Shown here piece by piece: positions 47,157 through 53,265 of a stretch of DNA of 53,265 nt; position 1 is the first letter of the stretch; every line of letters begins with the position of its first letter. Below the pieces are notes generated by a model. It did no database searches. It was given only the letters and a program-made list of their open reading frames with translations, and was not told the DNA's origin. Origin of the DNA: Gammaproteobacteria bacterium. Its GTDB lineage: Bacteria; Pseudomonadota; Gammaproteobacteria; Steroidobacterales; Steroidobacteraceae. A program made the position numbers and the translations under genes. The stretch lies in the NCBI GenBank assembly GCA_013289615.1, contig JABCZO010000029.1, positions 1-53,265 on the forward strand. Reading direction: 5' to 3'.

Positions 47157-48055
47157 GCCGACTTCGCCCGCGCCAGGGGCAGCTGGCCCCGCGCTGCATC
47201 GACGGCGGCGCGTACGCGCGCGCGCAAGGCTTCCGACAATTCGGTCATCGGCAGACGGATGCCGCGTTCGATCCAGCCCTGATCGCTCATGGCCCACTTC
47301 ACCGCGATCGGATTGGGCTCCAGGAACAGCGCGTCGTGCAGCGCACGCAACGGCGCATCCAGGTGCTCGGTGGCGGCGCGATCGCCGCGCAGCGCAGCCG
47401 CGCTCAGATCCGCCATCGCCTTAGGGCAAACATTAGCCGTCACTGAAATCACTCCTCGCGCACCGTTCAGCATCGCCTGCGCAGCACTCGCATCATCGCC
47501 AGACAGCACCGCAAACTGCGGGCCGGTCAGTTCCACCAGTGCGCGCACGCGCTCCATCGACGCCACCGCCTCTTTGACAGCGACCACGCGCGACAGTTTC
47601 GACAACCGTGCCACCGTCTCGGGCAGCAGATCGACCGCGGTTCGCGACGGCACGTTGTACAACACGACAGGAACGCTGGCGGCCGCGGCCACCGCCTCGT
47701 AATGACGGTACAGGCCCTCCTGTGTCGGCTTGTTGTAGGCTGGCGTGACCACCACCAGCCCGTCGACGCCCGCAGCCGACAGGCGCCGCGCCCGCTCCAC
47801 CGTCACTGCAGTGCTGCTGCTGCCGGCCCCGGCCAGCAGCGCGGCATGGCCGGCGAGGCGCGCTCGCGCACTGTCAACCAATGCCAGCAGTTCGGTATCG
47901 GTAATGGTTGCCGATTCTCCGGTGGTGCCGCCGACGAGAACGCCGCTCGTGCCCGCCTCCAGATGCATCGCGAGCAGTCGTTCCCATGCTGGCCAATCGA
48001 TGCTGCCATCCACATGCATCGGCGTCACAATCGCGACCATGCTGCCGGCAAACAT
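47153..48055 (-). CDS. dapA: 4-hydroxy-tetrahydrodipicolinate synthase
   Basis: This encodes 300 residues. It condenses pyruvate with aspartate semialdehyde in lysine and meso-diaminopimelate synthesis. Motifs are GVLVGGTTGESATI (about 38-51), VVTPAYNKPTQEGLYRHY, VVLYNVPSRTAVDL and the Schiff-base lysine in VVAVKEAVA. AGGA lies five to six bases before the ATG at 48055. A longer upstream frame is not DapA-like. It is divergent from gcvR, with 127 bases between them, as in Escherichia coli. Confidence 0.95.
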   Translation of the reverse strand: MFAGSMVAIVTPMHVDGSIDWPAWERLLAMHLEAGTSGVLVGGTTGESATITDTELLALVDSARARLAGHAALLAGAGSSSTAVTVERARRLSAAGVDGLVVVTPAYNKPTQEGLYRHYEAVAAAASVPVVLYNVPSRTAVDLLPETVARLSKLSRVVAVKEAVASMERVRALVELTGPQFAVLSGDDASAAQAMLNGARGVISVTANVCPKAMADLSAAALRGDRAATEHLDAPLRALHDALFLEPNPIAVKWAMSDQGWIERGIRLPMTELSEALRARVRAAVDAARGQLPLARAKSA

Positions 48056-48182
48056 ATCGTCCTGCTCAATTAATGACGGGGCCGGCGATGTTACGGGCCA
48101 CGGCTGACAAGAAGCAAGCCGACGTTCGCAAGCCACGCGACTCCCGGTACACTGCCGCCCCAGCACCGTGACATCGGATCCA

Positions 48183-48713
48183 ATGAAGCAGCATCTCGCC
48201 GTCTCTGCCATCGGCAATGACCGAACCGGCATGGTCCATGAGCTTACCCGCGTCATCAGCGACTGCGGCGGCAATATCGCGGAAAGCCGGATGGCGGCAC
48301 TGGGGTCCGAGTTTGCGATGCTGCTGCTGGTGAGCGGCAACTGGCACACGCTGGCGCGCATCGAATCCGAACTCGCACGCCTGGCCGAGACCGCCGCCCT
48401 GAGCGTGCATGTGAAGCGCACCGAGCCCAGGGCGGCGCGCGCCGACATGCTGCCGTACTCGGTGGACATCGTCAGCCTCGACCAGACCGGCATCGTCGCC
48501 GGGCTGTCGGGTTTCTTCGCCAGTCGTGGCATCGACATCTGCGAAGTATCGACCCGCAGCTATGCCGCGGCGCACACCGGTGCACCGATGTTCGCCGTGC
48601 AGATCATCATCAACGTGCCCGGGAAGCTCCATGTCGCGCAGCTGCGCGAGGAATTTATGGATTTCTGTGACTCGCTCAATCTCGATGCGATTCTCGAGCC
48701 GGTCAAGTCATGA
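48183..48713 (+). CDS. gcvR: Glycine cleavage system regulator GcvR-like (two ACT domains)
   Basis: This encodes 176 residues. Two ACT domains are seen, beginning at HLAVSAIGNDRTGMVHELTR and at YSVDIVSLDQTGIVAGLSGF. In Escherichia coli GcvR holds back the activator GcvA when glycine is low. The ATG at 48183 is chosen; a GTG five codons earlier has no better site. The peroxiredoxin gene overlaps its stop by four bases, the same pairing as gcvR-bcp in Escherichia coli. Confidence 0.88.
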   Translation: MKQHLAVSAIGNDRTGMVHELTRVISDCGGNIAESRMAALGSEFAMLLLVSGNWHTLARIESELARLAETAALSVHVKRTEPRAARADMLPYSVDIVSLDQTGIVAGLSGFFASRGIDICEVSTRSYAAAHTGAPMFAVQIIINVPGKLHVAQLREEFMDFCDSLNLDAILEPVKS

Positions 48714-49285
48714 GCGCCGCCAAACGCAAGCGCGCCGCGGCGCCGGGAAAATCAGCGCGCCGCAAGCCCGCCACGGTCAAGACGCCGGCGAAGCGCGCCG
48801 CCGATACGGCCGGCTCTCGCCCGGCCGTGGCCGTCGGCAGCGAGGTGCCCGAGTTCGCGCTGGCATCGACCGGCGGCGGCATCTGGCGGCTGTCGGGCGC
48901 GCGCGGACGCAAGCTGGTGCTGTACTTCTATCCGCGCGACAACACCCCCGGTTGCACACTCGAGGGCCAGCAGTTCGCGGCGCTGGCGGCACGCTTTGAG
49001 CGCGCCGGCACCGGCATCGTCGGTATCTCGCGCGACAGCCTGGCCGCGCACGAGAAATTTCGCGCGCAGATGGGTTTCCCGTTCGCGCTGCTATCGGATG
49101 CCGACGGCCAGGTGTGCAATCTGTTCGACGTCATCCGCGAAAAAAACATGTATGGACGTAAGGTCATGGGCATCGAGCGCAGCACTTTTCTGCTCGATGC
49201 CCGCGGCATTCTCAGAAACGAATGGCGCAAGTTGAAGGTCGACGGCCACGCGCTCGCGGTCCTGGAAGCGGCACTGGCACTGTGA
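48710..49285 (+). CDS. bcp: Bcp/PrxQ-type peroxiredoxin with basic N-terminal tail
   Basis: This encodes 191 residues. The thioredoxin-like domain has the peroxidatic cysteine C82 in YPRDNTPGCTLEG. The usual nearby resolving cysteine five residues later is absent (GCTLEGQQF); the only other cysteine is C136 in ADGQVCNLFDV. It reduces hydroperoxides. The first 38 residues are unusual: rich in Lys, Arg and Ala (SAAKRKRAAAPGKSARRK), like histone-type or DNA-binding tails. Start and stop overlap its neighbours (ATGA and GTGA), so gcvR, bcp and phoH form one unit. Confidence 0.93.
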   Translation: MSAAKRKRAAAPGKSARRKPATVKTPAKRAADTAGSRPAVAVGSEVPEFALASTGGGIWRLSGARGRKLVLYFYPRDNTPGCTLEGQQFAALAARFERAGTGIVGISRDSLAAHEKFRAQMGFPFALLSDADGQVCNLFDVIREKNMYGRKVMGIERSTFLLDARGILRNEWRKLKVDGHALAVLEAALAL

Positions 49286-50688
49286 AAGCCGCCACGCGCC
49301 GACTGTTCGTGCTCGACACGAACGTATTGATGCACGATCCGACCGCTATCTTTCGTTTCGAGGAACACGACATCTACCTGCCGATGGTGGTGCTCGAAGA
49401 GCTGGATGCGAATAAGAAAGGCCTGTCAGAGGCCTCGCGCAATGCGCGCCAGGTCAGCCGCTTTCTTGACGACATGATGCGCGGCGTCACCAAGGAGCAG
49501 ATCGACGCCGGCCTGGTCATCCCCGGAAGCTATAACGGCAATCACGGCAAAAAGCCGCCGGCTGGCCGGCTGTTCTTCCAGACACGCGAACTGTCCGGTG
49601 GGCTGCCCGCCGGTCTGCCCGGTGTCGGGGTGGACAACCTGATTCTCGGCCAGACCATGTCGCTGCAGCGCCAGGAACCGCGCGCGCGCGTCGCCCTGGT
49701 ATCGAAGGACATCAACCTGCGCATCAAGGCGGCAATCGTCGGCGTGCATGCCGAGGACTACTACAGCGACAAGACGATCGAAGACGCCGATGTGCTGTAC
49801 ACCGGCGTCGAAACCTTGCCCGGGGACTTCTGGGAGCGTCACGGCAAGGACATGCGCTCATGGAAGGAAGGCGACCGGACCTGGTACCAGATCAGCGGTC
49901 CGGCGGCGGCCTCCTGGCGACCCAATCTGTTCGTCTACGAGGCCAGTGCGCAGGGCATCGAAGCCATGGTGCGCTCGGTGGATGGCGAGTCGGCGAAGCT
50001 GGAGCTGGCGCGTGATTTTCGCAGCGAACGCCACAGTGTCTGGGGCATCACCGCGCGCAACCGGGAGCAGAATTTCGCGCTCAACCTGCTGATGGACCCG
50101 GAGATCGACTGCGTGACGCTGCTGGGTCCGGCAGGCAGCGGCAAGACGCTGCTGGCGCTGGCCGCCGGGCTGGCGCAGACGCTGGAACGCAATCGTTTTG
50201 TCGAAATCATCATGACGCGCGTCACCGTTCCGCTCGGCGAGGACATCGGCTTTCTGCCCGGCACCGAAGAGGAAAAGATGGAGCCGTGGATGGGCGCGCT
50301 GATGGATAACCTGGAGGTGCTCACGCGCAGTGACGAAGGTGGCAACTGGGGTCGCGCGGCCACCAACGATCTGCTGCGCAATCGCATCAAGATCCGTTCG
50401 CTCAATTTCATGCGCGGACGCACGTTCCTCAACCGCTACATCATCCTTGACGAGGCGCAGAACCTGACCCCCAAACAGATGAAGGCGCTGGTGACCCGCG
50501 CCGGGCCGGGCAGCAAGGTGGTGTGCCTTGGTAATATCGCCCAGATCGATACGCCCTACCTGACCGAGACCACCTGTGGCCTGACCTACGTCGTCAACCG
50601 CTTCCAGGGCTGGCCGCACTCAGGCCACATCACGCTGGTGCGCGGCGAGCGCTCACGGCTGGCGGATTTCGCCTCCGACGCCCTGTAG
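49282..50688 (+). CDS. PhoH-family protein with N-terminal PIN domain
   Basis: This encodes 468 residues. The PIN-type nuclease domain occupies about residues 5-135 (FVLDTNVLMHDPTAIFRFEE, and later LVSKDINLRIKA). The PhoH ATPase follows from about 250, with Walker A LLGPAGSGKTLLAL and Walker B FLNRYIILDEAQNLTP. This architecture occurs in the YlaK group, which has been linked to RNA degradation and helicase activity. The start is a GTG at 49282 that overlaps the peroxiredoxin stop. Confidence 0.94.
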   Translation: MKAATRRLFVLDTNVLMHDPTAIFRFEEHDIYLPMVVLEELDANKKGLSEASRNARQVSRFLDDMMRGVTKEQIDAGLVIPGSYNGNHGKKPPAGRLFFQTRELSGGLPAGLPGVGVDNLILGQTMSLQRQEPRARVALVSKDINLRIKAAIVGVHAEDYYSDKTIEDADVLYTGVETLPGDFWERHGKDMRSWKEGDRTWYQISGPAAASWRPNLFVYEASAQGIEAMVRSVDGESAKLELARDFRSERHSVWGITARNREQNFALNLLMDPEIDCVTLLGPAGSGKTLLALAAGLAQTLERNRFVEIIMTRVTVPLGEDIGFLPGTEEEKMEPWMGALMDNLEVLTRSDEGGNWGRAATNDLLRNRIKIRSLNFMRGRTFLNRYIILDEAQNLTPKQMKALVTRAGPGSKVVCLGNIAQIDTPYLTETTCGLTYVVNRFQGWPHSGHITLVRGERSRLADFASDAL

Positions 50689-50759
50689 CGGCATCCTGAG
50701 GCCGCCGCGCACGGAACCTTGGCGCCGTCAGCGAGGTCACAGTACAGTACAAGGTATTG

Positions 50760-52286
50760 ATGTCTCTAGATGTTATGCGCCGCACCTACGCTGCCCTGCT
50801 CGGCTGTCTGTTGACCGTTTCGGCCACGTGGGCGGCGGCTGCCGACCCCACCCCGGCCGGCTTTGCCCCGAGCGCCGCCTCGATCGGCACTAACCTGCCG
50901 GACCTGGGCGGCCCCGCCAACGCGATGATCAGCAAAGCCGACGAGTACCAGGTCGGACGCATGGCGATGCGCGAGATGCGCGACCAGAACATGATTCTCG
51001 AAGACCCCGAGGCCACCGATTACATCCAGCAGCTGGGAATGCGGCTCGCCTCTCAGGCGCACGACGAAGGCCAGAATTTTACATATTCCGTGCTGCGCGA
51101 ACCGATAATCAACGCCTTTGCGACCTTTGGCGGCTTCGTCTGCATCAACAGCGGCCTGATCCTGCTGACCGATAACGAGTCGCAGCTGGCCGCCGTGGTG
51201 GCGCACGAAAGCGGTCACGTGATCCAGCGCCACATCGCCCGCGGTTACCTGGCCCAGAGCCGCATGTCGCTGGCATCGACGGCGGCGCTGCTGGCAGCGA
51301 TCCTGATCGGCGCTGCCACCGGCGCCGGCGGCCAGGCGATGGAAGGTGCCATTGCGATGAGCCAGGCCACCGCTTTGCAGCAGAGCATCAACTACACCCG
51401 CGGTCAGGAGATCGAGGCCGATGCGGTCGGCATCGAGCTGCTGTCGGGCGCCGGCTTCGATCCGAACGAAATGGCGAGCTTCTTCGAGTCCATGGCGCGC
51501 ACCGAGGGTCTGCAGATGGCCGGCATTCCGGCGCTGCTGGTCGATCACCCAGTCACCAGCGACCGCATTGCCGCGGCCCGCAACCGCGCAGCGAATTTTC
51601 CGCCGGTCAAACTGCTGCCCGAGTCGCTGAGCTTTGCATTCTTCAAGGAGCGGGTGCGCGTGTTGTCGACACCGCCGGAAGTGCACCTGGATCAGTTTTA
51701 CAACTCGATCCGCGATCGCCGTTCACTGACCCCAGCCGAGCGCTATGGCGAGGCACTGGTGCAGATCCAGCACGGCAACGCGGCCACCGCGGTGAAGACG
51801 CTGCGCGAGCTGCAGGCGGCCAATCCGCAGATGACGGTGCTGTATGCGGCTCTCGGCCAGGCGTTGGCGGCCGCTGGCCAGGTGGATGCCTCGCTGGCGC
51901 TGTTCGATCGCTCGGTGCGTTTGTTCCCGCGCAACGTGCCGCTGACGGTGCGCTATTCAGAGACCTTGATGCAGGCCGGCCGCGCCAAGCAGGCGCACGA
52001 GCTGCTGCTCGATCTGTTCAACAACGTCGATCCCTCGCCGGCACAGATCCGCCTCACGGCGCTCGCGGCCAGTGCCGCCGGTGATGCCGGCGACGCCTAC
52101 GCGTACATGGCTGAATACGACCTGGCTGGCGGGCAACTGGCACTCGCCAACCAGCAGCTTGAACTGGCGCTGGCGGCGCCCGATCTCACCAGCGTGCAGC
52201 GGGCACGATTTCGCGCACGCCTTGACGAAGTGCGCGGCTGGCTGCGCGAGCAGCAGCAATCGCATCGCGGCCAGCGCGGCAGCTGA
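50760..52286 (+). CDS. bepA: Periplasmic M48 metalloprotease/chaperone BepA-like
   Basis: This encodes 508 residues. A signal peptide ends near residue 28 (TWAAAADPT). The zinc site is HESGH in VVAHESGHVIQRH (about 145), with the third ligand in RGQEIEADAVG. The C-terminal third has tetratricopeptide-type helices (LYAALGQALAAAGQVDASLALFDRS). BepA helps the assembly or removal of outer-membrane proteins such as LptD. AAGG is five bases before the ATG; a TTG just ahead is unlikely. Confidence 0.9.
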   Translation: MSLDVMRRTYAALLGCLLTVSATWAAAADPTPAGFAPSAASIGTNLPDLGGPANAMISKADEYQVGRMAMREMRDQNMILEDPEATDYIQQLGMRLASQAHDEGQNFTYSVLREPIINAFATFGGFVCINSGLILLTDNESQLAAVVAHESGHVIQRHIARGYLAQSRMSLASTAALLAAILIGAATGAGGQAMEGAIAMSQATALQQSINYTRGQEIEADAVGIELLSGAGFDPNEMASFFESMARTEGLQMAGIPALLVDHPVTSDRIAAARNRAANFPPVKLLPESLSFAFFKERVRVLSTPPEVHLDQFYNSIRDRRSLTPAERYGEALVQIQHGNAATAVKTLRELQAANPQMTVLYAALGQALAAAGQVDASLALFDRSVRLFPRNVPLTVRYSETLMQAGRAKQAHELLLDLFNNVDPSPAQIRLTALAASAAGDAGDAYAYMAEYDLAGGQLALANQQLELALAAPDLTSVQRARFRARLDEVRGWLREQQQSHRGQRGS

Positions 52287-52306
52287 TCCGCACTCACCGA
52301 GGCGCC

Positions 52307-53203
52307 ATGTCGGCGCCGTCCAAGCTGCTACACTTGCGACCCATGCCGCCTTGCCGTAGCGCCCTTCCAACACGCACCACACTCCCTGGGTTCCACGCCG
52401 GCCGTGTAGCGGCGCTTGCATTGCTGCTGCTGACGTTGGGCCTGGCAGGCTGCGCGACGCTGCCGAACGGCAAAGCTGATCCCAGGGATCGATTCGAGCG
52501 CTTCAACCGCTCGGTGTATAAATTCAATACCGCGCTCGATCACGCGGTCCTGCGCCCCGTGGCGCGTGAGTACGTAAAGGTCACGCCGCAAACGATCCGC
52601 ACCGGCATCAACAATGTGCTCACCAACCTTGCCTACCCGGTAACCCTGGTCAACAGCTTCCTGCAGGGCAAGTTCCACGACGGCATGAGCGATGCTGCGC
52701 GCTTGCTGGTGAACTCGACCATCGGCATCGGCGGCCTGTTCGATCCGGCGAGCGGCATGGGTCTAGACCGGCACCAGGCGGACTTCGGCCAGACGATGGG
52801 GCGCTGGGGCATGCACAGCGGCCCGTACCTGATGCTGCCTTTTCTTGGGCCGTCCACCGTTCGCGATGGCTTCGGCCTGGTGCCCGACTATCTGCTGCTG
52901 CACGAGATCGAAACCGTAAAGCTGTTCGACAACAACGAGTACGTCGAATGGAGTCTGTTTGCGGTCGGTACCGTGAATCGGCGCTCGCAGCTGCTGGACC
53001 AGGACCACATCCTCGACAGTGCCTACGATCCGTACGCATTTCTGCGCAACGTCTATCTGCAGCGGCGCGACTACCTGATTCACGACGGCAACGTGTCGCC
53101 CGAGGAGGAGTTCCCGGATGCCGACATGACCGGCGCCGAGCCGGCAGCGCCCGCGACGCCCGCGACGCCCGCGACGCCCGCGACGCCCACGGCGCCGAAA
53201 TAA
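52307..53203 (+). CDS. mlaA: Phospholipid-binding lipoprotein MlaA/VacJ
   Basis: This encodes 298 residues. The lipobox is LGLAGC at about residues 44-49 after a long N-terminal stretch. Family blocks are DRFERFNRSVYKFNTALD, RTGINNVLTNLAYPVTLVNS and GPYLMLPFLGPSTVRDG. MlaA removes misplaced phospholipids from the outer leaflet. GAGG lies about five bases before the ATG; a later ATG (52343) would give a shorter signal peptide and is also possible. The tail is made of APATPATPATPATPT repeats. Confidence 0.94.
   Translation: MSAPSKLLHLRPMPPCRSALPTRTTLPGFHAGRVAALALLLLTLGLAGCATLPNGKADPRDRFERFNRSVYKFNTALDHAVLRPVAREYVKVTPQTIRTGINNVLTNLAYPVTLVNSFLQGKFHDGMSDAARLLVNSTIGIGGLFDPASGMGLDRHQADFGQTMGRWGMHSGPYLMLPFLGPSTVRDGFGLVPDYLLLHEIETVKLFDNNEYVEWSLFAVGTVNRRSQLLDQDHILDSAYDPYAFLRNVYLQRRDYLIHDGNVSPEEEFPDADMTGAEPAAPATPATPATPATPTAPK
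53152..53190 (+). repeat. 9-bp tandem repeat at the mlaA 3' end
   Basis: About four copies of CGCGACGCC encode the ATP-repeat tail of MlaA. This is a short in-frame tandem repeat likely to vary in copy number. Confidence 0.85.
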
Positions 53204-53225
53204 GCGGCCCCGGTCGGCGCCCCGA

Positions 53226-53265
53226 TCATGGGCTCAGCAGCGGCTCGACCTCGCTCAACCGCGCC
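53226..53265 (-). CDS. Possible C-terminal end of a gene running off the window
   Basis: On the reverse strand a frame reads ARLSEVEPLLSP and ends with TGA at 53226-53228, 22 bases from the mlaA stop. Only 13 codons are visible, so identity cannot be stated and the call is tentative. Confidence 0.3.
   Translation of the reverse strand, partial: ARLSEVEPLLSP

Overview
The window is high-GC bacterial chromosome and most likely comes from a gammaproteobacterium outside the Enterobacterales, something like the Steroidobacter/Nevskiales/Xanthomonadales side. That placement is inference from gene order: dapA plus a lipoprotein divergent from gcvR-bcp, orn divergent from rsgA, recR-ybaB-dnaX beside the 4.5S RNA, and phoH, bepA and mlaA nearby. 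These are arrangements known from gammaproteobacteria. No phage, transposase or CRISPR array was seen. The left edge cuts into the 3' half of tmRNA.

Layout. (1) 1-3150: tmRNA 3' part, hairpins, a small membrane protein, a frameshifted remnant resembling the N-terminal domain of a Ser/Thr kinase, then DUF202, DUF302 and cupin genes. (2) 3453-11331: an outer-membrane barrel protein followed by a tight run of a spermidine/putrescine-type ABC importer (ATPase, Tat-exported binding protein, two permeases), a membrane di-iron desaturase-like enzyme and a TIM-barrel isomerase-like enzyme. This looks like one uptake-and-conversion pathway of unknown substrate. (3) 11347-18954: small unknown genes, a response regulator and a large hybrid histidine kinase with a duplicated PAS unit, a secreted protein, and a Ser/Thr kinase carrying an extracytoplasmic Calx-beta domain. 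(4) 19052-27367: a TonB-dependent receptor, a LysR regulator and enzymes of the protocatechuate 4,5-cleavage pathway (LigB, LigC, LigJ, LigU, LigK). LigA and LigI are missing from the window. (5) 27424-30248: sulfate activation (CysD, CysNC).

(6) 30303-34503: an Anbu-type proteasome-like peptidase with its usual alpha-E and ATP-grasp partners, here divergently arranged, then a HemD-like gene ending inside a 31-bp perfect hairpin. (7) 34578-41993: a MarR regulator with a readable promoter and operator, N-carbamoylputrescine amidase, a Gfo/Idh oxidoreductase, three small genes, the periplasmic protease Prc, a coiled-coil protein and DUF1249. (8) 42101-53203: housekeeping genes orn, rsgA, recR, ybaB, dnaX, 4.5S RNA, tRNA-Ser(GGA), a lipoprotein in the bamC position, dapA, gcvR, a peroxiredoxin, phoH, bepA and mlaA.

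How the genes work together. Regions 2 and 4 are nutrient-acquisition modules: outer-membrane entry, inner-membrane transport or regulation, then catabolic enzymes. In region 4, LigB would open protocatechuate, LigC would oxidise the semialdehyde to 2-pyrone-4,6-dicarboxylate, and LigU/LigJ/LigK would carry 4-oxalomesaconate to pyruvate and oxaloacetate. Region 8 holds the DNA-repair/replication, RNA-turnover and envelope-maintenance genes. No database search was possible; all family names come from reading the sequence.
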